From contig CAIMKZ010000095.1 in assembly GCA_903842065.1 (NCBI GenBank), positions 1-64,000 on the forward strand: DNA of 64,000 bases. Direction: 5' to 3'. Each line of letters opens with the position of its first letter. Within the stretch, counting starts at the first letter, position 1. Both the position numbers and the translations under genes were made by a program. The notes beneath the pieces are model-generated. The model was given only the letters and a program-made list of their open reading frames with translations, made no database searches and was not told where the DNA came from. Below are positions 32,982-42,754 of the stretch, piece after piece. The DNA is from an uncultured Acidobacteriaceae bacterium. GTDB lineage: Bacteria > Acidobacteriota > Terriglobia > Terriglobales > Acidobacteriaceae.

Positions 32982-34730
32982 CTATTCCACGATAAAAGAT
33001 GCCGACTGCGCAATCTCTTGTTTTGAAATTGCGTCGTTGATCTTTACCGTTACCTTGTATTTGCCCGGCGTCAGGCCCGCGATCGGCAAAGTCCGTTCTA
33101 CCGTCAACTGATCGCTGTGTGGACCTAAGTCCTTTGATTCCAATTGTTTTTCAAGAATCACGCTGCCCGATGCCAGATCTGTGATCAGGTATGTCACCGT
33201 GGCGGAGTTGCTCTTAGTGGCTTCGTCGATACCTAGGTTGTATACCTGCATCCAGAAGTTCAGCGGCTGGCTCCGTGGATAGCTCACCAGAGCAGTCGGA
33301 TTCGGAGCAACGCGAGGCCGGATAAACGTATTGCCGATTACAAAGTTGCCGTTGCCAATCTCACGCGACGAAACTGTATTCATCTGGTCGGCCAGAATCA
33401 GCGACGACGTGCCCAGCTTCTCTTCGTGGTAGGTCGGCACCGTGATGCCGCGGGCGTAGATGCCCACGTGATCCGGGTTGTTCACGTCCTTGATAACGAT
33501 ATCCAGACGGTAGATGCCCGGCACCAATGGCAGTGCCTTCCAGTAGACCGACTTGCGATCCAGGCTCTTTTCCAGAAGTTCGGCAGGCTGGGTTACTTCG
33601 ACCGTGTCCTCGAAAGTCTGTATGGTGCGGTCGGTCAGCGTCGTCACCTTGCCCAGAATGTTAACTACGCCCTTTGACACCCCATCCTTGGTCACAAACG
33701 TGATGTCGCGGTTCTTGATCTGCAAAGTAACCGGCATCAGGTCCGTACTGTCGGTCACCTTCACAAAGTCGGTGCGCACTTCAAAGGGCAGCGGAGGCCC
33801 CTTCAGAATCTTGTGCTCTGAGAAGTATGCTTCCAGGTCCTTGAACTTGACCGGTGGCGGCGAAAAGATCTTCGACTGAAGTTCGAGGCGTTCGAACTGC
33901 TTGCTCTCGGTCTGCGAGTTGTGCAGCGGGCCGTTGCCGAGCTGCTCGATGCCGGCGTGGCTGAAACGGTCCTTGCGGTCGGACTTGCCCAGATCCTCAA
34001 ACCGCGTATTACCCGCGTTGGGCACGTACTTCAGCGCGTCCTTCTCGCTGCGGTCGATCGTAAAGTGATAGTCACCGCACTGGCAGGTATCCACAAACTC
34101 AAGATCGATGCCCTCGCCGATCCCCTCGAGATAGCGGTAGTGCCATTGTTCGAACGGGAACGTGCTGGTCGTGCCGCCGCCCTCTTCCATCGGCCGTTCA
34201 TAGCTACCGCCCGAGGGATGCCCGTCGATGCTGTCCGGCGGGCCAAACGCAATATAGATGTGGCCGCGATCCGTCTTCCAGCCCGGCTTGCCGGCCGCGA
34301 AGTGCTCATTGGCATAGGCGATGCGCCGGTAATGTTCCTCGCGATACGTGTTCTCGGGCGAGTCGGGATCGGGGTTCCGGCGCAGCCAGAACTGCTCGAT
34401 AAACGCATCCCGCTCCTCGTCGTTGGCCAGGGTCAGAAACGCCTTCCGCTCTTCATCCGCGATGATGTAGGCGACTTCGTCGTTCAGCCAGGTCTTGTAG
34501 GTGCCCTTTAACTCCTGCCGGAGGGCCTTCTGCGCGGCGGCGCGCGTCTTGTCTGAGAGCTGACGCTTGCGCGGATCGAAGTTCGGATCCTGATCGGGGC
34601 TCGCGGGCTGAACCTGCGGCTGGTCCGGGCTGGGGGTGGAAGACTGCTGTGCCTTGATCCGCTGCGCTGACACAAAGACCAGCGCGCAGACCAGGACGAA
34701 ACCCGTATTACGAAGGCGATTCGGCATCAT
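32982..34730 (-). CDS. GWxTD domain-containing secreted protein
   Basis: A 582-residue protein with a signal peptide (GFVLVCALVFVSAQ). Near residues 70-170 is the GWxTD-type domain, here YKTWLNDEVAYIIADEE, then FIEQFWLRRNPDPDSPENTYREEHYRRI and GWKTDRGHIYIAFGPPDSID. The C-terminal half contains beta-sandwich domains. Function unknown, but the family is typical of Acidobacteria and Bacteroidota-like genomes. AGGAG precedes the first of two ATGs (34730). It lies 91 bases upstream of the outer-membrane protein gene, possibly co-transcribed. Confidence 0.85.
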   Translation of the reverse strand: MMPNRLRNTGFVLVCALVFVSAQRIKAQQSSTPSPDQPQVQPASPDQDPNFDPRKRQLSDKTRAAAQKALRQELKGTYKTWLNDEVAYIIADEERKAFLTLANDEERDAFIEQFWLRRNPDPDSPENTYREEHYRRIAYANEHFAAGKPGWKTDRGHIYIAFGPPDSIDGHPSGGSYERPMEEGGGTTSTFPFEQWHYRYLEGIGEGIDLEFVDTCQCGDYHFTIDRSEKDALKYVPNAGNTRFEDLGKSDRKDRFSHAGIEQLGNGPLHNSQTESKQFERLELQSKIFSPPPVKFKDLEAYFSEHKILKGPPLPFEVRTDFVKVTDSTDLMPVTLQIKNRDITFVTKDGVSKGVVNILGKVTTLTDRTIQTFEDTVEVTQPAELLEKSLDRKSVYWKALPLVPGIYRLDIVIKDVNNPDHVGIYARGITVPTYHEEKLGTSSLILADQMNTVSSREIGNGNFVIGNTFIRPRVAPNPTALVSYPRSQPLNFWMQVYNLGIDEATKSNSATVTYLITDLASGSVILEKQLESKDLGPHSDQLTVERTLPIAGLTPGKYKVTVKINDAISKQEIAQSASFIVE

Positions 34731-34996
34731 TACCTTAAAACTCCTGCGAGTCTTTATTTTACGAGCATGGATGAGGCCCGGCAAGGCTCAATAAACATTC
34801 CTCGCGCACTCCTTGGACGAAACTGCATCCCTCAGCGTCAACCTGCTGACTCCAAAGCCCCTGCGCGACCGTGCCGGAAATCGGAAATTCTCCCGTAACA
34901 GCTCGGATTCGCCCCGTCCATGCCGATCCTGCACTTTTGGGAACCGCCCCGGCCCACCTTGCGTACACTGTTTAGAGCTACAGGAGTCTGCCGTTC

Positions 34997-36376
34997 ATGA
35001 AAAAGTTCATCCTGATTGGCCTCGCCGTACTGGTCGCAGCCATCCTCGTGATCTATATGGTCGTCCGCCAGCAGTCCGGCTACACCAAGGTCTACACCGC
35101 CAAGATCGCTAAGCAGGAACTCGCTTCGGTCGTCAGCGGCACCGGACAGATCAAGCCCAAGACTTACGTCAACGTTGGCGCCACTTCGTTTGGACGCATC
35201 ACGCGCTTCTTCGTCAAAGAAGGCGACCACGTGAAGAAGGGCCAGACTCTGGCCACCATCGAGAACGTTCAGCAGGAGTCCTCGGTCCGCGGACAGGAAG
35301 CCAACATCGCCGCCGGCAAGACCGACATCAACTCCTACTCCGCCGCTGAAAAGACTGCCGAGGCCAACGTCGATCGCTCCAAGGCCGATCTCGAGCAGAA
35401 GAAACTGGACTGGGACCGCGCCCAGCAGCTCTTCAAGGGCGGCATCATGGCTCGCCAGGACTACGACGCCCGCAAGGCCGCCTTCGATCTCGCCGTGGCC
35501 GCGCTCGCCCAGACCCAGGCCCAGCTCAACCAGGCCAAGGCCCAGACCGAGTCGGCCCGCGCGCACCTGCGCACCGCCGAGTCCACGCTGCGAGCAAACC
35601 AGGATCTGCTGGCCAAGACCATCGCTATCGCTCCCTTTGACGGCCTCGTAACCAACGAACCCGTCCGCGAGGGCGAGACCGTCGTCGAAGGCATCCAGAA
35701 CGCTCTCGGCTCCACGCTGATGACTATCGCCGACATGAGCGTCGTTACCGCCGAAGTCAAGGTGGATGAAACCGACATCCTGAACGTTAAGGTGGGCCAG
35801 ACAGCCGAAGTCACCATCGACGCCATGCCCGGAAAGACCTTCCACGGCGTAGTTACTCTGGTTGGCGATCAGGCCCTGCTTCGTTCCACCGGCATCGCCA
35901 CCTCGCAGTCCACCACAGGCACCGAAGAGGCCAAGGACTTCAAGGTCATCGTTACACTCAACGATCCCTCGAACGACCTGCGCCCCGGCCTCTCCTGCAC
36001 CGCCAAGATCACGACCGCGCACAAGGCGGATGTGCTCACTCTGCCCATCGAAGCGCTCACCATGCACGACCCGGCCGAGGACAAGACCCCGGCGAAAGCC
36101 GTCAAGGCCGATGCGGCCCCGTCGTCTCGGCCCAAACTGAATCCGGTGCAGGGTGTCTTCCTGGCAGAAAAGGACTCCCGCGGCCGCCTGCGCGCCAAAT
36201 TTGTACCGGTAACAACAGGCATCACCGGAGCAACGGAGATTGAAGTGCTCAGCGGTCTCAAGCCCGGCGACGAGATCGTCACCGGCCCGTACAAGATCCT
36301 GCGCGGACTCAAGGGCGAAGCTCTGCTCAAGCGCGATACGCAGCCGCTCTCGTTGAATACGGGTAGCTCGTCCTAG
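34997..36376 (+). CDS. Periplasmic adaptor (MacA/HlyD-like) of a tripartite efflux system
   Basis: A 459-residue membrane-fusion protein: one N-terminal membrane anchor (LIGLAVLVAAILVIYMVV), a lipoyl/barrel-sandwich half (GRITRFFVKEGDHVKKGQTLATIEN), a long coiled-coil hairpin of ~110 residues rich in Ala/Gln/Lys, the returning barrel half (IAPFDGLVTNEPVREGETV) and a beta-barrel with membrane-proximal domain. CAGGAG lies 10 bases upstream of the ATG. It is followed after 98 bases by an ABC ATPase gene, as in macAB, but no MacB permease is here. Confidence 0.9.
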   Translation: MKKFILIGLAVLVAAILVIYMVVRQQSGYTKVYTAKIAKQELASVVSGTGQIKPKTYVNVGATSFGRITRFFVKEGDHVKKGQTLATIENVQQESSVRGQEANIAAGKTDINSYSAAEKTAEANVDRSKADLEQKKLDWDRAQQLFKGGIMARQDYDARKAAFDLAVAALAQTQAQLNQAKAQTESARAHLRTAESTLRANQDLLAKTIAIAPFDGLVTNEPVREGETVVEGIQNALGSTLMTIADMSVVTAEVKVDETDILNVKVGQTAEVTIDAMPGKTFHGVVTLVGDQALLRSTGIATSQSTTGTEEAKDFKVIVTLNDPSNDLRPGLSCTAKITTAHKADVLTLPIEALTMHDPAEDKTPAKAVKADAAPSSRPKLNPVQGVFLAEKDSRGRLRAKFVPVTTGITGATEIEVLSGLKPGDEIVTGPYKILRGLKGEALLKRDTQPLSLNTGSSS

Positions 36377-36474
36377 CGCTCCAGCGGCTCCCGCCGCCAA
36401 GCTTCATGCTCCGGCGGGGAAACAGCGGTACGATGAATCAAGTCAAAGTATGAGGAACCGAGGATACAACCGGG

Positions 36475-37224
<750 letters not shown>

Positions 37225-37246
37225 GAACAGGCATCCAAATGATCGA

Positions 37247-37279
37247 AAGGCCCGGGGTAACCCGGGCCTTGGTGTTTTT
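37247..37279. terminator. Bidirectional terminator between the ABC gene and ubiD
   Basis: Arms AAGGCCCGGG (37247-37256) and complement (37261-37270), GTAA tetraloop, then a T-rich tail (37273-37279) on the plus strand. It separates convergent genes. Confidence 0.85.
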
Positions 37280-37303
37280 ACATCCCCGATTTCTGCAGAA
37301 TTT

Positions 37304-38938
37304 TTATATCCCCAGCTTCTTCCAGATCGCGTCTGCTCGCGTTTTGGTCCCCGCGTCCATCTCGATCATCGCCGGCCACTGCCGGTCGAAACCCTCGGCC
37401 TTCCACTTGCGCGTTGCGTCGATGCCCATCTTCGATCCGTACCCGGGGAGCCGCGAGGCATGATCGAGCGAGTCCAGCGGACCCATCGTGAACTGGATGT
37501 CCCGCTCCGGGTCGATATTGTTCGCGACGCGCAGCACCACTTCGCTCATGTCGTGAACGTCGCAGTCCTCATCCACCACCACCACGCACTTGGTAAACAT
37601 CGCCTGGCCCAGCGACCAGATGGCGTGCATCACCTTGCGCGCCTGGCCCGCGTAACTCTTGCGAATCGACACGATCATCAGGTTGTGAAACACCGCCTCT
37701 ACAGGCAGGTGCACGTCCACCAGCTCCGGAATCGTCATCTTCATCGCGGGCAAAAAGATGCGCTCCACCGCGAGGCCCATCCACGCATCTTCCATCGGCG
37801 GCTTGCCCACGATCGTCGCTGCATAGATCGGGTCTTTGCGATGCGTGATGCAGGTAAGGTGAAACACCGGGTAATCGTCCTTGAGCGTGTAGAACCCGGT
37901 GTGGTCTCCGAACGGCCCCTCGCTGCGCAGTTCGCCCAGTTCCACGTAGCCCTCAAGCACGATCTCAGAGTTGGCCGGCACTTCGAGGTCTACCGTCTCG
38001 CACTTCACAATCTCCACCGGCTTGCCGCGCAGGAACCCGGCGATCAGGAACTCCTCGACCTCCGGAGGCGCTGGAACAATGGCTGCAAACGTCAGGGCCG
38101 GGTCGGTCCCGATAGCGACCGCCACTTCCATCCGGTTGCCCTTCACGTTGCCGAAAGATACTTGCGGCAGCCCCTCGGGTCCATCCGGAATCCGCACCGA
38201 TCCGCCCGCCGACTCCGCCATCATCGCAACCCGTGCGGCCGCGGACTCTCCCCCAGCCACCTCGCCCTGCCAACCGGCTCCGGCCCGCATCGCGTTGCGA
38301 TAATGCTCGGCGGCAACCTTCTGGCGCTGCCAGTGCATTCCCGTCGTCTGTCCGTCGTAGACCTGCATCCGGTACATGCCGATATTGCGCTTTCCCGAAT
38401 TCGGGTCGCGCGTGTGCACGCATGGCAGCGTAATGAACCGCCCGCCGTCGTGGGGCCAGCACTTCAGAATCGGAAACTCATTCAGGTCGAAGCCATCGCG
38501 GCGGATCACTTCCTTGCAGGGAGCGTCCTTGGCGCTCACCGTCTTCGGGAACGCGCTTGCCAGAGCCGCCAATTGCGGCAGCATCTTCAGCTTGTCGAAC
38601 AGGCCCTCGCCCGGCTTCACGTTCATCAGGCCGGTGATGCGCTCGGCAACCTGGTCGAGCCGCTCGACACCCAGCGCCATCGCCATCCGGCGCTCCGAGC
38701 CAAACTGGTTGATCAGTACCTTATGCCCGGGGTGGCCCTTGATGTTCTCAAACAGCAGCGCCGGTCCGCCAGGAGCATATTTTCCGTGGGTCTCAGGGCC
38801 GGATCTAGCCCCGATCTTGCTCACCCGATCGGTGATCTCCGTGATCTCAAGCTCTGGAGAAACTTCCTCGCGGACGCGGCGCAATTCGCCGCTCTTTTCA
38901 AGCGCATGGATCCATTCGCGCAAATCGTTATAAGCCAA
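37304..38938 (-). CDS. ubiD: UbiD family decarboxylase
   Basis: A 544-residue prenylated-FMN-dependent decarboxylase. Recognisable blocks are MAYNDLREWIHALEKSGELRRV, GVERLDQVAERI, NIGMYRMQVYDGQTTGMHWQ and the catalytic region RSEGPFGDHTGFY. Compared with typical UbiD there is an extra ~55-residue segment after KVAAEHYR (GAGWQGEVAGGESAAARVAM) before MEVAVAIGTDPALTFA. The start is TTG at 38938, by alignment with the family and a GGGG run upstream. It may act in quinone synthesis or on another aromatic acid; its UbiX partner is not in the window. Confidence 0.9.
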   Translation of the reverse strand: MAYNDLREWIHALEKSGELRRVREEVSPELEITEITDRVSKIGARSGPETHGKYAPGGPALLFENIKGHPGHKVLINQFGSERRMAMALGVERLDQVAERITGLMNVKPGEGLFDKLKMLPQLAALASAFPKTVSAKDAPCKEVIRRDGFDLNEFPILKCWPHDGGRFITLPCVHTRDPNSGKRNIGMYRMQVYDGQTTGMHWQRQKVAAEHYRNAMRAGAGWQGEVAGGESAAARVAMMAESAGGSVRIPDGPEGLPQVSFGNVKGNRMEVAVAIGTDPALTFAAIVPAPPEVEEFLIAGFLRGKPVEIVKCETVDLEVPANSEIVLEGYVELGELRSEGPFGDHTGFYTLKDDYPVFHLTCITHRKDPIYAATIVGKPPMEDAWMGLAVERIFLPAMKMTIPELVDVHLPVEAVFHNLMIVSIRKSYAGQARKVMHAIWSLGQAMFTKCVVVVDEDCDVHDMSEVVLRVANNIDPERDIQFTMGPLDSLDHASRLPGYGSKMGIDATRKWKAEGFDRQWPAMIEMDAGTKTRADAIWKKLGI

Positions 38939-39051
38939 GCAGTGCCCCCGATACCGTTGCGATCTCTTCTAGCTTACCGCCACGCCACGCCCGTTATCGA
39001 ACAAACGAAAAGCGGCCGGCGCTCGAAGCGCCGGCCGCCCAGTGAAAACCC

Positions 39052-40236
39052 TTAGCTACGCGTAAGGAAGATCGGCAGACCCAGCTTGTGATCGTACGTG
39101 GGCCGGTACCGCTCCGTGTTGTACATCGTTGATACTTCAACCTTGCGTGGCCCCAGCTTCGGGTCGGGAATCCCAACCATCGCATAACGGCCTTCCTGAA
39201 TCGCCGTCATCAGGCCCGACTTGCCCTCCAGAACGGCATCCATAGCCATGCCGGCAAAGGTCGTCGCTACCATGCGGTCCACAAAGTCCGGGCTGCCGGA
39301 ACGCAGGTCGTAGGTCAGATCGCTCACCACCGTGTCCTGGCCCGTAGCAGCCATGATCTCGCTGCTCAGATCCTCGGCCACGCTCATCTTCTTGCGATGT
39401 CCGAAGGCGTCGGGCTCACCGTACTCCTTCACCTTGTAGCCTTCCCACTCCGCGCCTTCCGACAGCACTACCAGCGAGTAGTTGCTGGGATTTTTGCGCT
39501 TGTCCTCGATCAGGATCTCGATCAGCTTCTGCAGGTTCACCTTATACTCGGGGATGCAGCAACGCAGCGAGGTAACGAACGCCGTGTACAGCGCCGTATA
39601 GCCCGCGTCGCGCCCGAAGATGCGGAAGATGCCGATGCGCTCATGCGAGCCTACCGTCGTCCGCTGCCGCTCGATGGCGTCCATGGCGCGCGTGATCGCC
39701 GTCGAAAAACCGATGCAGTACTCGGTGTTGCGAACGTCGTTGTCCATAGTCTTCGGCACCGCGATCACCTTTGAGCCCTGCCGGTCCAGTTCGGCCGCAT
39801 AGCTCAGCGTGTCGTCTCCGCCGATCGCGATCAGATAATCGAATCCCAGCTTCTCGATGTTCTTCAGAACCGCTGGCGTAACGTCGAAGACCGTGTTCGT
39901 TTCGCCTTTCTTGGTAAACTCCCTGCTGACGAACGTCTGCCCTGCGAGAACCGGAGGCAGCTTCTTCATCTTGGTCGGATTGGTGCGCGAACTGTGCAGG
40001 TAGGTGCCGCCGGTGCGGTCGATCGTGCGGGTGTTCTCGCGGTTCAGAGGCAGGATATAGCGCGCCCGGCTGGCCTGATCGTCAAGATCGACGTGTGTCA
40101 GTCCCTCCCACCCGCGACGGATTCCAACAACCTCATATCCGGCTTCGTAGGCGCGATAGACGACCGACTTGATGACTGAGTTCAGACCCGGTACGTCGCC
40201 GCCTCCGGTAAGAATCCCAATTCGCTTTGCTGACAT
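39052..40236 (-). CDS. pfp: 6-phosphofructokinase with PPi-type signature
   Basis: A 394-residue group-A phosphofructokinase. The phosphoryl-donor site reads GGDDT (139-143) and the catalytic loop PKTMDND (161-167). Asp in place of the ATP enzymes' second Gly, together with Lys in place of Gly before TxDND, is the hallmark of pyrophosphate-dependent enzymes; donor preference is inferred. The ATG at 40236 has GGAGG about 9 bases upstream; the long upstream open frame to 40545 is not protein-like. Catalyses Fru-6-P to Fru-1,6-P2, reversible if PPi-linked. Confidence 0.88.
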   Translation of the reverse strand: MSAKRIGILTGGGDVPGLNSVIKSVVYRAYEAGYEVVGIRRGWEGLTHVDLDDQASRARYILPLNRENTRTIDRTGGTYLHSSRTNPTKMKKLPPVLAGQTFVSREFTKKGETNTVFDVTPAVLKNIEKLGFDYLIAIGGDDTLSYAAELDRQGSKVIAVPKTMDNDVRNTEYCIGFSTAITRAMDAIERQRTTVGSHERIGIFRIFGRDAGYTALYTAFVTSLRCCIPEYKVNLQKLIEILIEDKRKNPSNYSLVVLSEGAEWEGYKVKEYGEPDAFGHRKKMSVAEDLSSEIMAATGQDTVVSDLTYDLRSGSPDFVDRMVATTFAGMAMDAVLEGKSGLMTAIQEGRYAMVGIPDPKLGPRKVEVSTMYNTERYRPTYDHKLGLPIFLTRS

Positions 40237-40626
40237 ATGAAAATCCTCCATAAACGCAATGTATTTGTGAACCCAAGACACGAAACGAGCCTGCGCCCGT
40301 CCCACATAGGCGTCCAGCATCTGCTCTGATGTGCAGTTTACGGCCTTTTCGGCCATGGTTCCCGGATCGCCGCTTCCGATAACTAGGTTATCCGTCAAGT
40401 AATTATCGCATTTCGGGAGCGGTCCCGATGCTGGATCGGACACAGCAAAATGTTCGCCCGTCACAGCACCTTTGCTCGCACCCAATGTAGAATTCACCCG
40501 TTGTATAAACAATTGGAGCCGGTGCGAAGGCTGTGATCGCGGCAAAGCGCCATCTTGCTCATTACGATGGCGCCGGCAAGTTGTCCACGATCCTCACTCT
40601 GCTCTGATCCAGTTCTGAAGGAGAAC
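40237..40626. other. Divergent spacer between pfp and cytochrome c
   Basis: A 390-base gene-free region. Only a TTGT-ataa-ACAA palindrome (40501-40512) stands out; no promoter could be assigned with confidence. Confidence 0.4.
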
Positions 40627-40944
40627 ATGATGAAGAAGACTCTCTCGATTGCAGCTCTCGTCGCTCTGCTCGTCGCCGCTGTTCCGGCCTCCTTCGGCCA
40701 GGCCGCCGCCGACAACTACAAGACCAAGTGCGCCATGTGCCATGGCGCAGACGGAAAAGGCGCCACTCCTGCCGGCAAGACGATGGGTGCGCGCGACCTC
40801 ACAGCCGGGCCTGCCGCCAAGGAGACCGATGCCGAGTGGACCACCATTACCAAAAATGGCAAGAACAAGATGCCTGCCTATCAGGGCAAGCTGACCGACC
40901 AGCAGATCGGCGATCTGGTCAAGTTCATGCGCACACTCAAGTAG
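40627..40944 (+). CDS. Small secreted c-type cytochrome, second copy
   Basis: A 105-residue monohaem cytochrome with signal peptide (ending ASFGQA), CAMCH haem site (Cys35, Cys38, His39) and a probable Met ligand in NKMPAYQGKLTDQQIGDLVKFMR. GAAGGAGAAC precedes the first of two ATGs (40627). It resembles the protein at 366-668 around CAMCHGADG but differs elsewhere. Single gene, ending at the terminator at 41019-41046. Confidence 0.9.
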   Translation: MMKKTLSIAALVALLVAAVPASFGQAAADNYKTKCAMCHGADGKGATPAGKTMGARDLTAGPAAKETDAEWTTITKNGKNKMPAYQGKLTDQQIGDLVKFMRTLK

Positions 40945-41018
40945 CTCTCTCTTCTGCTTGCCAGATACCGGCGTTTTACAGCGATACAGCGCAGGTTCAG
41001 GCTGGCACTCATACCAGC

Positions 41019-41046
41019 AAAAGGCCGCCCCACGGGGCGGCCTTTT
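41019..41046. terminator. Bidirectional terminator
   Basis: Arms AAAAGGCCGCCCC (41019-41031) and GGGGCGGCCTTTT (41034-41046), between the convergent cytochrome c gene and the penicillin-binding protein gene. Confidence 0.85.
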
Positions 41047-41067
41047 CATTTCCAGATATTTCTGCCT

Positions 41068-42417
41068 TTACTCGGACGTTCCTGCACCGGACCTCGAACT
41101 TCCAGCCCTAATAGCCGGCTCCTGAACCCGGTTCGCCTCCTGCCGCTCTTCGCCGAAGTAGTTGCTGTCCCACAGATTCCGGTAGAACTCGCCCGTTAGC
41201 TCTGCCGCCCGCGGGCCAAAGGTAGGCCGGCCGCCCTCCAGGAAGAACACCGTCACCAGATTTCGCTGCGCGGTCGTGGAATAGGACACAAACCAACCGA
41301 AGCGAGTGCCCTTGTCCGAACACGTGCCCGTCTTGCCGAAGACCGGCAACTCGCGGAAGTTCGTGCGCAGGCTCCGCGCCGTGCCGTATTGCACCGCGCC
41401 CGCCATTCCATCATCCAGATCGTGAACGTAGTCGGCGATATTCAGCGTCCGCTTTACTCGGGGCTCAAAGCTCACCATCTCTTCCATGGTGGCTGGGTGC
41501 TGCAGGTAGTAGAGTGTTCCGCCGTTGGCGATCGCAGCCACCATCGCGCCCAGTTGCAGCGGCGTCATCGAGACGCCCTGACCGAAGCTGCACATGCGGC
41601 CCACACCGCCCTGCGCCTCGGGCAGAGGCTGGTCGGGATACGTGCCAAGCTGCTCGCCGGCGAGCTGGTATCCGGCCAGTTCGCCCAGCCCAAACTGGTT
41701 CGCGTAGTGGTGAACCCGCTCGAAACCCAACTGCCGGCCCAACTCCTCGAAGTAGAGGTTGTTGCTCTTGGCCAGCGCCTGGGTCATGTTCATCTTGAAC
41801 CCTGCCAGCTTCACCGGCGTATCCTTGTTCACCAACCCCTCTGACAAAGCCGCCAGCGCAACTGAGAGCTTGATCGTCGAACAGGGCTCGGCCCCGGGCG
41901 ACAGCGCCAGCTTCTGGTTCACCATTGCCAGGATGCGGCCGTTCGAAGGATCGATCACCACCGCTGTCCCGTTCATATCGCCCAGGGCATCGATCGCCGC
42001 CTGACGCACGATCGGATCTTCGCCGGTAATGATGTCGCCCTGCGTGATATCGCCCTTCGCAAACGAACTCGCCGTAAACCGTTCGCGGTAACGCTTCACC
42101 ACCGCTTTCTTCACGCCGGCCTTGGTGGACTTGCTCGTGGAAACCTTCTTCGCTACGCTCTTCGATGCAGTCTGAGCTGGCTTCTTCGTGGTCGCGGCTT
42201 TCTTCGCGGTCGATACCGCTGGCTTCCTGGCCGTAGTGGCCTTCCTGCCTGGCGTGGCCGGTTTTCTAGCCGTTGACGCGGTCTTCTTCGCTGCCGTACT
42301 GCTCGTCTGCCGGGCAGCGCTCCGGGCGGGTCGAGTGGCTGACGACGAAGCGCCGGACTCCGCGGTGAAAAATACACCCGCGGCCACCAGTATCAGCAAT
42401 ATGCTCAAGCGCTTCAT
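41068..42417 (-). CDS. Penicillin-binding transpeptidase with histone-H1-like N-terminal segment
   Basis: A 449-residue secreted or membrane-anchored D,D-transpeptidase. All three active-site motifs are present: STIK (Ser180, Lys183), SNN (218-220) and KTG (362-364). The N-terminal signal (SILLILVAAGVFFTAE) is followed by ~85 residues (26-110) that are almost only Lys, Ala, Thr, Ser and Pro, like a histone H1 tail, before the catalytic domain. No large N-terminal dimerisation domain, so smaller than FtsI. The ATG at 42417 was chosen over an upstream one. It lies downstream of ftsZ, possibly in its transcript. Confidence 0.85.
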   Translation of the reverse strand: MKRLSILLILVAAGVFFTAESGASSSATRPARSAARQTSSTAAKKTASTARKPATPGRKATTARKPAVSTAKKAATTKKPAQTASKSVAKKVSTSKSTKAGVKKAVVKRYRERFTASSFAKGDITQGDIITGEDPIVRQAAIDALGDMNGTAVVIDPSNGRILAMVNQKLALSPGAEPCSTIKLSVALAALSEGLVNKDTPVKLAGFKMNMTQALAKSNNLYFEELGRQLGFERVHHYANQFGLGELAGYQLAGEQLGTYPDQPLPEAQGGVGRMCSFGQGVSMTPLQLGAMVAAIANGGTLYYLQHPATMEEMVSFEPRVKRTLNIADYVHDLDDGMAGAVQYGTARSLRTNFRELPVFGKTGTCSDKGTRFGWFVSYSTTAQRNLVTVFFLEGGRPTFGPRAAELTGEFYRNLWDSNYFGEERQEANRVQEPAIRAGSSRSGAGTSE

Positions 42418-42754
42418 CTTTGTGTATATCCCCCGCACTACAGATTTCCTTGCGATCATCGTCTAGCCTAAGAACTTCCTTAACTTATCCACGGAAAAAT
42501 AAAAATTGGCGCCGTCGCTTTAGTACATCCATTCCCAAGTGCAATCGTCAAGCCATTCCTTCAACTGGGCCTGAAATCTACGGGAGACACCTTCTACCAT
42601 ACCCGAAGATACGCCCCCAACTCGAAGGTTTGTACAAAAACGGTACACCCCGTATACCGCTGTTTACCAGGCGCCGGTCACGGCCGGCCCATTCCTGAAA
42701 CCGGTCAACCCCACATCGAAAGTGGCCGCAACTCCTTGCCACACAACGAGCTGG
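42418..42754. other. Spacer between ftsZ and the penicillin-binding protein gene
   Basis: A 337-base gene-free stretch. It is more AT-rich than the surroundings near 42430-42530 and may hold the promoter of the penicillin-binding protein; no terminator-like hairpin follows ftsZ. Confidence 0.4.

Noticed and set aside
34838..36400. A 520-codon minus-strand frame opposite the efflux adaptor
   Set aside because: The plus strand encodes a clear membrane-fusion protein with a ribosome site; the antisense frame is Gly/Leu/Asp-rich with no domain.
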